From Sycon ciliatum (taxonomy: Eukaryota > Porifera > Calcarea > Leucosolenida > Sycettidae): DNA of 64,000 bases. The translations under genes were made by a program, and so were the position numbers. Below the pieces are notes generated by a model, which made no database searches, was not told where the DNA came from, and saw nothing but the letters and a program-made list of their open reading frames with translations. The DNA is taken from positions 41,917,057 to 41,981,056 of the forward strand of contig NC_088645.1 of NCBI RefSeq assembly GCF_964019385.1. Reading direction: 5' to 3'. Positions 45,239-55,345 of the stretch are shown here, piece by piece (position 1 is the first letter of the stretch; the number at the start of each line of letters is the position of its first letter).

Positions 45239-45667
45239 ACTTAGAAGTTGCGACTTCGGCGATAATAGTCATGAAGTTGGTTGCTCCAACGAGGAGCACA
45301 CGCTTCTTGCCGAACTTGACACTTGAGCGACTCTGACTCACGCTGCTACCTGGGGCTTCACGAGGTGTTTGTCGCGCTGGAAACAAAGCGTCTCTGTAAG
45401 TTTGTATCCCTGGTGATGGTTTGGCCTGGAGAGCAGTATATAAGTGGTGCTTTTCAGGCACAATCTTCCTCAGCCTACTCAAGCTCAACTGATGAGGGGT
45501 GAATTCCCCGAAACACTGTGTATTGAGCAGGGAGTGGTGCTTTCTTACAGGTTTGCCGAGCGGAAGGTGCGACGTGCTCCTCGTGTGCTCCGGATGGCAG
45601 TCGTGAGTCAGTCAAGTGTCAAGTTCGGCAAGAAGCGTGTGCTCCTCGTTGGAGCAACCAACTTCAT
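45239..45667 (+). mobile_element. 429-bp hammerhead-bearing retroelement with 13-bp target duplication
   Basis: Flanked by direct repeats GGCTTTTATTGTA (45226-45238 and 45668-45680). The uninterrupted site is visible in the opposite arm of the host foldback (complement near 46364-46378), proving insertion. Long inverted repeats of about 60 bp (TTGGTTGCTCCAACGAGGAG... / ...CTCCTCGTTGGAGCAACCAA) lie near the ends. Inside are a TATATAA box (45437-45443) and the hammerhead ribozyme (45483-45528). No ORF. A long, non-TA/TTAA duplication fits target-primed insertion, as for retrozymes and Penelope-like elements. Confidence 0.75.
45483..45528 (+). ncRNA. Type I hammerhead ribozyme
   Basis: Every conserved part is present in order: helix I GCTCAA (45483-45488), CTGATGA (45489-45495), helix II GGGG-TGAATT-CCCC (45496-45509), GAA (45510-45512), helix III ACAC-T-GTGT (45513-45521), cleavage-site A (45522) and helix I TTGAGC (45523-45528). 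Helix I extends past an internal loop (ACTC/GAGT). The one-base helix III loop cannot close alone, so a dimer is expected, as in other minimal metazoan type I hammerheads. Predicted self-cleavage is after 45522. Confidence 0.85.
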
Positions 45668-45770
45668 GGCTTTTATTGTATTAAAAAAAAACGAGTAGAT
45701 ACGAAGGCAGTGAAGAACATGGAAGAAAGAAAAAATGTGATATGGAAGAAATGATGAACAAAAATTTGTA

Positions 45771-45806
45771 CTTCGAACTAGTTTTCGCACAACACTCCTC
45801 AGGAAG
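45771..45806 (-). ncRNA. Hammerhead-like motif behind the Penelope-like ORF
   Basis: On the minus strand: helix I CTTC/GAAG (extendable by GTA/TAC across a bulge), CTGAGGA (fits CUGANGA), weak helix II GTG-TTG-TGC with G-U pairs, GAA, helix III AAC-TA-GTT, H17 = C. The copy at 30729-30766 has a different but still paired helix I (GATTC/GAATC), a compensatory change that supports the fold. Confidence 0.5.
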
Positions 45807-46263
45807 CTACGTTGTACTAATGAAAAACAATCCAGAAAGATACTAATAAAGAGAAATGGAGTGAGAAGAAACAACACCTATGAAAATGATAATCCTAGCA
45901 CTAAGGTAATAACAGGAAAAACTGCGAAAGCACTTTTAAAACGAACTTGTAAGGACTACTAGTATACTGTGACACAAGATATGACACCATGGCCAACCAG
46001 AGCCAAACAGACAGAACAAGCTGCTACTAAAACAATTTCAAACGAATAATGCTGTCCTTCTGGACACACAGATTAGGCTTATGAATACGTTGACAAACAG
46101 CTTCTAACACACTCAATTGCAACTTATAACCATGACGAGCACGGCACAAAACAGAAAAAGAAGAATCAGAATAAACCTTACAGCAATCAGGACGAGATGC
46201 AAGATGCTTATACACTGATGACTTCCTACTAGAAAACACACGCTCGCACCCACTCTTACTCAC
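45807..46263 (-). pseudogene. Penelope-like element 3' fragment (GIY-YIG endonuclease tail)
   Basis: The frame 46263-46027 reads GCERVFSSRKSSVYKHLA, then FSVLCRARHGYKLQLSVLEA and HKPNLCVQKDSIIRLKLF before a stop, followed by about 220 bp of 3' UTR and the hammerhead-like motif. His, Arg, the LEA glutamate and KPxLC suit the distal half of a GIY-YIG endonuclease. Reverse transcriptase and the catalytic GIY-YIG start are missing. Confidence 0.5.
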
Positions 46264-46974
46264 ACAATCATTCGAAGTACAAATTTTTGTTCATCATTTC
46301 TTCCATATCACATTTTTTCTTTCTTCCATGTTCTTCACTGCCTTCGTATCTACTCGTTTTTTTGAATACAATAAAAGCCTTTGTGAAAATGTCGGTTCAG
46401 CTCGTTCTGTTGATCGCAATTCTATAACTATTGTCGCCTCGACGCCTATTTCAAAATATTTTCCAATCGTTTTCGTTGCGTTTCGGTCTCGTGTAGACGG
46501 TAAAATACTAAAAACGTTCCACTACTACTCAAGACATGGCGGAAAGCCAACTAGTTATAAATAATTATAGTAACTGTTATACGTATAGCACGTGATCGTG
46601 ACAATTGCGGGCCGAAAAACGCGTTGCAGTGGACACGCTTATCCTTTTGGAGTGAACAGCAAAAACGTTTCGAAAAAGGAATAGAAATGTTTTTCAATCG
46701 TAGTCGACGTGTCGTGTAAACCAGGCCTGAGCAGGCCTGACAACAATCATGCAGCCTGCAGGCGGACCCGTCCGATCACCCTCCGGCACAGTCAAGGCAA
46801 TACCAATGGGAGAAGGGCTTCCGCAACCGTCGTACTGCGCTGCTAGGGCAAGCGGCTGCCGACCATAGCAGATGGCAAGTGGATCCCGGAATTCCGTGAT
46901 AAGGACACGTAGTGCGTGCAGGGTAGACCTACAACCAGAACGCATACCGACTGTATTACATGTGCTACAATTGT

Positions 46975-47020
46975 ATAGCGCGAGCTCCGGTGTGGGGAGC
47001 AAACCTTTCTTACAATTGTA
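46975..47020. repeat. GCGCGAGCTCCGGTG repeat fragment
   Basis: TAGCGCGAGCTCCGGTGTGG plus AGCAAACC and TTTCTTACA, one end of the MITE seen at 8739 and 41553. It lies just upstream of the zinc-finger pseudogene. Confidence 0.55.
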
Positions 47021-47126
47021 TGTTTATATAAAACATGTGAGGTGCATAAACAGAGCACAGCAGATGCAGCAGCGCGTGTGCATGGAAGGCAGGGATTTCC
47101 CCTGATAACACATACCGACAATCAAA

Positions 47127-48280
47127 ATGAGTTCTTTTACTTGCCATGCTTGTGAAAGTATGATGACTGGCGTAGCACAACTCGCTGACCACCTCAAGGG
47201 AAAGAAGCACAGGAAGCGCATTGTGGATCTGAACTCTCCAGCAACGTTTGAAAGTTCATGGGGAGTTGCGCTGCTTTTTCTTATATTCTATTCTCGGAGT
47301 GATCCGAGGCCAATCTGTGAGATAGACAGTTCTTGCAACCCTGTGCTTCACTCTAGTTGCGTTCTTCGTGATTCCTTGGTCACATATGGCGGCATCCACA
47401 GAACACCCAAGATTTCGTATCCATGGACTAGTACTTCTTCACCCATGCCAATGGATGGCGAGAAAGAGCCCGTTTGATCCTGCCAGTGCAATACTGTGGT
47501 CCTGGGCATGGACCTGGAGAAGGCAACGCAGTAGAGGTTGAAGAACGGTGGGGACCTGGAGAGGCTGAGGAGGATAGCATGCTATCGGAATGAATGAGCT
47601 CAATCAATCAAAGACATCCTAAGGACATTCACAATTAATGATATTGAATATCATTTTTACTAGAACATGGACGCTGTTTACCTTCATAATTACACACAAC
47701 TCATGTCAGACTATAGATTTTCATTTCCACAACACAATTACTATTACTTTCGTCTCTGGAAATGTCCCTGGACAGGAATCTCGATAAGACGGCGCAGTGG
47801 AGCTTGAGGAACTCTAGGGTCCTGGAGAGGCTAAAGTCGTAAAGAGGATGGAAAGTACTTGACCGTATAAGTTGTATTCTGCTATTTTTACACATGCCTG
47901 CCATCAACCGGTTAACCAGGATCTACGATACCAAACGACGATGTTGTCAGACATCTATTCTCGCAGCATCATCGGGATTTTTACATTTTACAAGGAGTGC
48001 CCCTAGTTATAGTGCACAAACATCAAAAAAAAATGTGAAAAGTGTGATGGTCGGAATTGAGGAACGCGCGAATTTTCTAAGCCGATTCATCACAGGAAAG
48101 CTCGTTTGGAGAACCCAGGATACTTATCAGCTCCCTTTGGCGCTCCTGTGACCGTCACCATTGTTCGGACTACAACCGCAAGCAACAGGAGTGTTACAAC
48201 CGAAGCTAGCGCTATTTCTACCAATGCTCCTGCTAAGCCCCCCTCCATTGAACCCTGTCGCATCAGTCGTTTTGTTCTGC
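47127..48280 (+). pseudogene. Damaged paralog of the U1-type zinc-finger gene
   Basis: The start MSSFTCHACESMMTGVAQLA then DHLKGKKHRK keeps the zinc finger, but the donor equivalent to GTAAGT reads GGGAGT, exon 2 has lost its CAG acceptor (GCCATC), and an 8-base insertion shifts the frame (near 47911). The conserved tail (GCGCTCC...GTGACCGTC, GAGTGTTACA) is recognisable to about 48280. The first exon alone could still make a short truncated protein. It is inverted relative to 43327-44016. Confidence 0.6.
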
Positions 48281-48420
48281 ACTTTTTTCCACATGCCTGC
48301 AGTCGACCGCGATCTATAATACAAAATGGACTATCTGGTCAGGCGTCAATGCTGCCAAAGTCACTGTGCGTTTACATGAATTATATTACGAGTTTACGGA
48401 TATATTCCTGAGACCTTTAT
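48281..48420 (+). repeat. Partial third copy of the exon-2 boundary
   Basis: CACATGCCTGCAGTCGACC-GCGATCTATAAT resembles the intron/exon-2 boundary of the zinc-finger genes. Too short to call a gene. Confidence 0.3.
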
Positions 48421-49270
48421 AAAGGTATGAAGGAAGGAATTGAGGAGATGGTAAATGCATCATCGCACCAAGGAAAGGAAGACAATTCAGGTTCTTCAAA
48501 AGAAACATGTTCTAGTTATGTTGCTCAAGACGAAAGTTCAATTACTTCTTGCAAAAAGAGATTTCAGGGCAAAATCATGACAGAAATGTAATAGTATTAG
48601 AGGTTAAAACCTACAGAGCCATGCAGAGAGAATCTGCCCCTGCCCTGTTATAATGTTCCCGTTTAGAGACTCATTGGGTTTTGGGAAAAACGGTTTATTA
48701 TATCAATAGTAATTTCTGGCCACCACTATTATCAGATGCAAATAATCACAGGACCATGAACAACAGCGTGAATTGGGAAGTTGTTTTTAGATCAAACTGC
48801 ATTCTTGACCGCAGTTGCAAGTTATAAAGGTTCGTGATTAGTTTGGGGAAGACGCCGATTAGTTTCAGGATTTCTTTAGTTCTTATGTTTGGCCAGTCGG
48901 CTATCATTTCGTCTTGGGAGTTAGGCAAGGGGAAGTAGCCATGTGGGGGCGTGAGACTTCCTTTCGGCACCAGGAGTTGCAGCTTTCAGGGTTTCTCTTT
49001 GAAAACATCACTCCAGGATTTGAGTAGTTAGTGGTCGGCTGGTACATTCTCTTCTTGCTTGGATAGTGTACATCATCTTCTTGGATATTATTCCACAGTT
49101 TCGCATTTGGGGGTCTCCGTCTGCAACTGCCGTAGACGGTATCTGATTGCATCAACATTTGGGGCGGCGCACAAGTCTAGGGAGATGGAGGGCTGCTGGC
49201 AGTTCAGCAAGGAGAAACACACACACCATGGATACACACACACCATGCACATACACCACCACACACAAAA
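48421..49270. other. Unassigned; fragment of a dispersed repeat
   Basis: 48880-48990 shares GTGAGAC...TTTCGGCACC and GAGTTGCAGCT with 8990-9060 and 20540-20590. Otherwise nothing recognised. Confidence 0.4.
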
Positions 49271-49277
49271 ACTCACA

Positions 49278-49484
49278 CTAGCTGCAGGCCCGGCGAGCCT
49301 TGATGTCAATTTCGTTGATGCGAAGCCGTAGTTGAATCTGCTTCGCCTTCAATCGGATAAAGTCAATCCGTATCTCGTCCAATTCGGTGAACAGTAGCTC
49401 CCAGTTGTCAGTATCGGGCTCTGATGATTCTGCTGTTTTAGCCTTGCTACACGGGCCGCACGGATTGGAACTATTACTTGCCAT
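49278..49484 (-). CDS. Hypothetical 68-aa protein
   Basis: The frame starts MASNSSNPCGPCSKAKTA, has a charged helical C-terminal half (FIRLKAKQIQLRLRINEID) and a sensible composition. No family recognised; possibly a first exon or an ORF1 remnant of a retroelement. Confidence 0.25.
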   Translation of the reverse strand: MASNSSNPCGPCSKAKTAESSEPDTDNWELLFTELDEIRIDFIRLKAKQIQLRLRINEIDIKARRACS

Positions 49485-50590
49485 CTGTGAAACACCTTGA
49501 GAGACTGTTGCGTACGCGCAGCAAACAGCAAAACGGGAGCTCGTTTTGTCGTTTGTTCTTCTTTGTCTGGGTCACAGGTCACTGACAAGATCAGTGAAGG
49601 TCACACGGAAACATGTAACCTTGAGTTAGACTTTCTGCAGTACAGAGCTAGGGAGGAGACACGTTTCGCTTACTTTTGGTCTCAGTTCCGTCCACGCTCT
49701 CTTCTGACTCTAGACTCTGCAGTCATAGTGTACGCGCGCTCAACAACTATCCCGACTAGCGCCTTGGCCAGTTCTCCACCCACTGGTACTAGCACTGACA
49801 GTCTGTATCCTCACACGTCATTTCACAGTCCAATGGGAGAAGCCAATGCAAAGGAGGGGGCGTTACGCCGTCAGACAGCTATGGCAAGACAATAATAAAG
49901 AAAGAAAAGGAAAAGAACATAACAATCGGAAGAAAAGAACGCATCAGCGGGGTGAAATGTATCACTATATTGACCATGGTCAACATAGTGATAAATTTCA
50001 CACCCCGCTCATGGTGAATAGTTGCGAGATAAGCCTACAGGTACCATGCATTTCTAAAATGTTTGTCCTTGTACTAGTACTGGTATGTACTAGTACTACG
50101 AATTTAGACTAGTCTCTACAAGCACGCCCACCATGACCAGTTGAGAGTGGCGCCGCGCTTGGTGTCAATGATTATGATTGTGTTGAGTGTATAGATGCGT
50201 CTCCGCGGCTCCGACGAGCGCGCTGGGTGCTAAGCGGTCAAATGTAGGATGCACTACAATAATTATACTGTCGGTCGCCGAAGAACTGGGGGTCAGTCTA
50301 GTCCTAGCCTAGGGTATAGGCCCTTCATCATGTTCATGTACATGTAGTTACTATTACAGTCTGTCTATGCACGGTCGAGTCACCCCGAATACATTTGGGA
50401 TGCTGTGCTTGGTGAAATTCTAGCCTGGTCGTTCTTCGGCGCCCGACAGTACTGTGTAAGTCTTTTAGTCATTGGCAGCATAGCATCTAGCATGCACTGC
50501 CAGTGGTGATGGTTGCGAGAACTGCAGCATGGTTATCAACACGAAAAGCTGGCAAGCCCGAGGCCCTCACTTCTTTTACCAAGACTAGCG
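49485..50590. other. No gene seen; contains one strong palindrome
   Basis: Unassigned apart from the palindrome at 49946-50009 and a TAGTACTAGTAC-type stretch near 50070-50112. Confidence 0.4.
49946..50009. repeat. 64-bp imperfect palindrome
   Basis: AGCGGGGTGAAATGTATCAC and its near inverse GTGATAAATTTCACACCCCG surround a perfect TTGACCATGGTCAA centre. Confidence 0.75.
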
Positions 50591-50702
50591 TACATAACTG
50601 ACTCATGTTCAAGCTTCAGCTTCTTCGTCCTAAATAATCTCACCATTTTCGTCATGCCTCCCCTTGTAGTACTCTCTTTGTTTCTCTCCTTATTATTCAG
50701 TT

Positions 50703-50801
50703 CGCCGTGGTTGGCTACCACCCGACTTCTCATATAATATATTGGCAGTCTTCTGACGAGCCAGGAGATGTTGAATTAATAATAATAATAATAATAATAA
50801 T
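50703..50801 (+). mobile_element. LINE 3' end fragment
   Basis: CGCCGTGGTTGGCTACCACC, then GGCAGTCTTCTGACGAGCCA and GGAGATGTTG, then (AAT)n; same family as the LINE at 2-1493. Confidence 0.75.
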
Positions 50802-50907
50802 GTACTCTTGCTTTTACCAAGACAACATAAAATTAATATGTATAGGACATAGACCAAGACTACTAGGTATAATTATGGGAAATATAGGCCGAGTAAAAGA
50901 CCAAGGT

Positions 50908-51215
50908 CGCACTGGAAACAAAGCGTCTCTGTACGTGTTAGTTTGCATCCCTGGCTATGATTTGGTCTGGAGCGCAGTATATAAATAGTGCTTTTCAGGC
51001 ACAATCTTCCTCAGCCTACTCAAGCTCAACTGATGAGGGGTGAATTCCCCCAAAACACTGTGTATTGAGCGGGGAGTGATGCTTTCTTGCAGGTGGTTTG
51101 CCGAGTGGAAGGTGTGACGTGCTCCTCGTGTGCTTCTGATGGCAGTCGAGTCGTGAGTCAGTCATTGTCAAGTTCGGCAAGAAGTATGTGTTCCTCTTTG
51201 GAACAACCAACTTTA
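50908..51215 (+). mobile_element. Second copy of the hammerhead-bearing element
   Basis: It matches 45390-45667 (GCAGTATATAAATAGTGC, CTTTTCAGGCACAATCTTCC and the right inverted repeat) but lacks the left inverted repeat. Ribozyme core damaged (see 51024-51070). Confidence 0.7.
51024..51070 (+). ncRNA. Hammerhead ribozyme, probably inactivated
   Basis: GCTCAA, CTGATGA, GGGG-TGAATT-CCCC and TTGAGC are intact, but the GAA junction reads CAAA: G12 is replaced and one base is inserted. G12 is essential, so activity should be lost. Confidence 0.7.
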
Positions 51216-51348
51216 TGGCAAAGGAATCGTGATAAATAGTATGTTGACCTCGTCTTGGTCAATATCCTATACTATACATACTAATATTTGTAGGTGCGTG
51301 ACTAATACTACTTCATGTACTTTGAAGTACAACAATTCATACAGGACA

Positions 51349-51683
51349 TACCGTATTTCCCCGTAAGTTAGTTCTCCCCAATGACTTAGTACCCCCCCCC
51401 CCCCCTATAAAAATACACTTTCCACTGCCGAGGTTATCACCCCGAAAGACAGTTCCCCCGAAAGATAGTAAGTTCGTACCCGTTCTACATGTACAGACAC
51501 CGTACAGTACATACATCATATGCACGGACACTAGAGTTGCGCAGGCTTCCCACTGCGTGTCATTTACCCTCGATAAAAATGTACTCCCCGAAAGATAATA
51601 CAGTACCACCCCCGAAAGTTAGTACTCATGTGGCTGCTAAGTTCGAAAGTTAGTACGTACTAACTTACGGGGAAATACGGGTA
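51349..51683. mobile_element. MITE with ACCGTATTTCCCCGTAAG ends
   Basis: Terminal inverted repeats ACCGTATTTCCCCGTAAGTT / AACTTACGGGGAAATACGGG. Internal CCCCGAAAGATAGTA-type repeats. A 60721-60903 element has similar ends. Confidence 0.8.
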
Positions 51684-51775
51684 ATATTTATTTTTATTTT
51701 ATTTATTTCTGCACCTCGTGGCATGTCAAGACAGCCAATTGAATTGAGGAGAGGGTGAGACCAACCACGGAAGAA
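51684..51775 (-). mobile_element. LINE 3' end fragment, inverted
   Basis: In reverse: TTCCGTGGTTGGTCTCACCC, GGCTGTCTTGACATGCCACG and an AATAAA-rich tail, resembling the LINE tail at 1400-1493. Confidence 0.55.
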
Positions 51776-52890
51776 GAGAAAAAAAGAAAATGAAGAGCAC
51801 GTACACAAAGTGGGAAGGGATTAGCAACTTACAAAGCAATGGGATGCTCAGCGAGCTATGCAGCGGAAGTGGTGACTGTGACTTTGTTTACAGGGAGATA
51901 CTGAAGTGCTGTCTGACGAGGATATATTATAGCCGGCTGGCGTGGTACAATAACCTTTTTCTTCCTCTTCTCCTTCTTTATTGAAAAGTAAAAAGACGAA
52001 AGAACTACAAGCTACCCTATACTGTCCACCAACTCCACCAGATACTAAACAATCAGCTCATGCGATAACATTACACGACCCTGACCGACGGTCCCGACGT
52101 TCTACAACTAACTGGCAATCAGCTCTAGCACATCTTGGATGCGCACTCCAGCAGCCTTCCAAATTGGAAGGTTCTAAGTCATATAATAACATAGGAGGGG
52201 AAGGTGAGCGCAACCAATACACGCACGAGCTGAAAGTCTCAGCTGTGACGGTACTTGTACTCACCTTGGTCCTTTTTCTGTTCTAAAAATGTATTTTTGG
52301 CTCTCCATCCGAGTCCATTGTTCTTCTTCTTCTTCTTTTTACATTAATGGCTTTTTCTCTTACCTCGAATGTTTCTTCACAATCTGTATCACAATTTGTT
52401 GATTCAACACTAAAGGATATGACAGAATAACGGTTCCAGGCTGTCCAAAACAGTGCTCTGTCCCAAAAGGGCGAAGTCACTTACATGGAGTAGAGCATGA
52501 ACGGTGCGCTTTACTTCTGAGTTGCACGCACTAGGCGATGGACAGACAACATACCACCAAGACTACAGTATTGTGTGTCTTGAGTGCTCGGTCGGCCCGT
52601 CACCGTCCAGTTCACATGCTTCGTGAGTTGGCGATGGTGGAGGGTCGGGTTCCCCTCAGTGAAAAACACAGAGACGTAAAGGACATGTGGATAATGAGCT
52701 ATTGATGTCGTAGTAAATAAGCTTAGGTGTGGTGAGCCCATAAGTGGGATGATTTCCAAGTCCACCCATAGTTTGGGGATTTCAGGTGTGTGGGCCTTTG
52801 GGCGGCTCAATAGTCAATTGAGTCATCTTTACAAAAGATTCCATGTAAGTCTCTCTCCCCTGTCCCCCGTGACCAGCTTTGGCAGTGAGC
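51776..52890. other. No gene seen
   Basis: Unassigned. GCACTCCAGCAGCCTTCCAA and TTGGAAGGTTCTAAG near 52140-52180 are a trace of the foldback family at 28939 and 41005. Confidence 0.4.
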
Positions 52891-52898
52891 AAGTACAA

Positions 52899-52982
<84 letters not shown>

Positions 52983-52983
52983 G
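52899..52983. repeat. TG microsatellite
   Basis: (TG)n with a CGCGCG interruption. Confidence 0.9.
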
Positions 52984-53756
52984 TGCGCGTGTGTATGTGT
53001 TTTTTTACGTACTCACATTTTTTCAGGAATCCGGCCACAACGCCTGCACAAATATATACGATGACATAACAAAGCCCTCAAAAAATATATTATAATAAAA
53101 CATTTACTAAACAGCAATAGCTGCCTCTGAAACTGCCAGCGTGGCGGGAGGCTCTTGTTGATCCACGTGTGTACCGGTATGTGTGCGTGTTGTATCCGGC
53201 TGTGCATGTTTGGGTTGCGGCGAAGACTTCACCTGGTGTACAGTATATCTGCATAATCGCCAAGGGCTGGCCAGGGGTAGCCCTTTCCCAAAGGTGCTCT
53301 TTTAATTCGCACTTAGTGCTCTTCGCGTCCCTCAAAATATGCTGAAAAAGTGCTCTTTTTTCAGTGAAAACAGGCAAAAAGTGCTCTTTTTTCAGTGAAG
53401 CATAGCCATGATACATGTTCAGATATGAACCCAAACTGAGAAATGAATACGCACTTTTCCATTTATGGGTCCACGAAAGGCAAAACCGGAAGTAAAGTTC
53501 AAAAACCCACCTTTTACAGCATTGTGTAGATCTACACTGGGTACAAGTTTCACCAACTAACTACTTGTCGCCCCCCACAACAGCGGCGTGCCAAGGCCCA
53601 TCGATCACTCGGAAACTGTGATCGCATGCATGAGCAAGCAGATTTTAGCACTTTTTCAGCTAAAAAAGCTCAAAAAGGGCGATATTCATAAAGGGCGAAA
53701 GAAACGGGCTTTTCCAAAAGGGCCAAAAAAAAGTCCAGGTGGGGTAGTCAGAGCTA

Positions 53757-53884
53757 GAGGTGGGCTGGCCAGGGGTAGGCTGGCCAGAGGTAGGCTGGCC
53801 AGGGGTGGGCTGGCCAGGGGTGGGCTGGCCAGGGGTGGGCTGGCCAGAGGTGGGCTGACCAGAGGTGGGCTGGCCAGAGGTGGG
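53757..53884. repeat. 15-bp minisatellite
   Basis: About eight to nine units of AGGGGTGGGCTGGCC with A/G variants. The Gly-Gln-Pro-Thr frame on the minus strand is a product of this repeat. Confidence 0.9.
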
Positions 53885-54424
53885 GGTATGGAGGGTACAC
53901 ACACAAACACACACACCATGTACCATGTACATGTATACGCCCGTTGCAAGAGAACACGCAAATCTCCAAATGCACTGGATGTGCACCCACAGATTTTCTC
54001 TTATAGCAACGATAGCGGACAAGGTCTGAATGAGACACATCAAGACTTGCGCCAGATAACTGTCTAATCCACACAACTGGCGAAGCCATGTGAATCGACC
54101 ACCAATGCACACCTGGTCTACACCACACGGAGTACATCGGCATAAAACGGCCAAGACAGTTATGCACACCCTACACTTGCTGGGGTAACCAGTATAGACA
54201 GCATGCTGCTTTGATAGAAGCATACACTAGATGCACTGGTACCTTGAAGTGAAATTGGAGTTACTGTGCCAACCAGCCTCGGATACTGAGTACTGGGAAC
54301 CCAGAGCCAACAGACATACCAACAACCTCAGCCATGAAAGCTATTATATTAACGACACACTGGATTGTGGAGCCGAAACTAGTCCAACTTCCAAAATGCT
54401 TTGGCAAGAAGGTAGCCTTCCAAC

Positions 54425-54538
54425 AGGTTGGCACACACCTCAGACCTCAGACATGCCCATCGCGGGAGCGATGATAGCGAACAGCTATGTTAGCCATAGC
54501 AACTTGTGCTGGGATTACACCATTCAACAGCTTGCAAG

Positions 54539-54586
<48 letters not shown>

Positions 54587-54628
54587 CAGACATGCCCATT
54601 GCGGAAGCGATGATAGCGAACAGCTATA
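54425..54628. repeat. Local duplication around a CA microsatellite
   Basis: CTCAGACATGCCCATCGCGG, then AGCGATGATAGCGAACAGC, occurs at about 54447 and again at 54585. (CA)n lies between at 54541-54584. Confidence 0.75.
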
Positions 54629-55213
54629 GTGAGGTTTTGCATTCCGAAATTCGGCAAAAAGATTCGGCACGCGGGAGCGAGGTCGAAAATGCACACGAAG
54701 ATTCGGCGTGTTTGTTCGGAAAAAGCTCACTTTGCCGAAAATATTTTTCGGATGCATTTTCTTGTAGAAGAGCGCAGCGCGTGATTTATTCAAAGACGTT
54801 TCTTATCTCGGCATCGCTTGGCAGGCGTCTTTGGCGACATAGCATCGTCAGCTACCTCTGATTGCTCCTCTCCACTGCCTGTCGACTCTCTTTCGCCTGG
54901 AATGTCCTCACTGTCATCTGTGTGGCTGAAAAGACTATGGCGACACGCATAAAATTTGACTTGGCCATGGAGTTGGTTTTTCTGAGGCGACTAAGGAGGC
55001 AGGTTTGGCCCTCGACTCTTTGGGCGATCAAAGTTCGTTGGAATCAGCAAGAAAAGGAGCACGGGACAGGACGTTGCTGATGCTGGGGCTCACAAATGAA
55101 AACACATCATTTTCGACTTGGAAAACAAACGTTGGTGCGAAAATTCGACATTTTGAAGTTCGACAAAAGACCGAAAAACGCTGTACCGAAATTCGGAATG
55201 CAAAACCTCACTT
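54628..55213. mobile_element. MITE with AGTGAGGTTTTGCATTCCG ends
   Basis: Terminal inverted repeats AGTGAGGTTTTGCATTCCGA / TCGGAATGCAAAACCTCACT (inverse). It is inserted in a second copy of the sequence at 54482-54545, which resumes after it with GCAACTTGTGCTGGGATTAC. TA at both borders suggests a Tc1/mariner-type TA target. Confidence 0.75.
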
Positions 55214-55261
55214 AGCAACTTGTGCTGGGATTACACCATTCAACAGCTTGCAAGGCTGATG

Positions 55262-55343
<82 letters not shown>
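55262..55343. repeat. CA microsatellite
   Basis: (CA)n of about 80 bp; the same unique flank (CAACAGCTTGCAAGG) precedes the tract at 54541. Confidence 0.9.

Positions 55344-55345
<2 letters not shown>

Larger units (their letters stand above)
45050..46728. mobile_element. Nested foldback element, GGCCTGGTTTACACGAC ends
   Basis: The left end reads GGCCTCGTTTCCACGACA; the right end is the inverse of GGCCTGGTTTACACGAC. Long internal inverted stretches match, for example TCAACAGAACGAGCTGAAC against GTTCAGCTCGTTCTGTTGA. The ribozyme element (45239-45667) is inserted in its left arm and a Penelope-like fragment forms its centre. Confidence 0.65.

Noticed and set aside
53660..54223. 187-aa minus-strand frame with GQPTSGQPT repeats
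   Set aside because: Product of a 15-bp minisatellite; no start context, domain or splice support.
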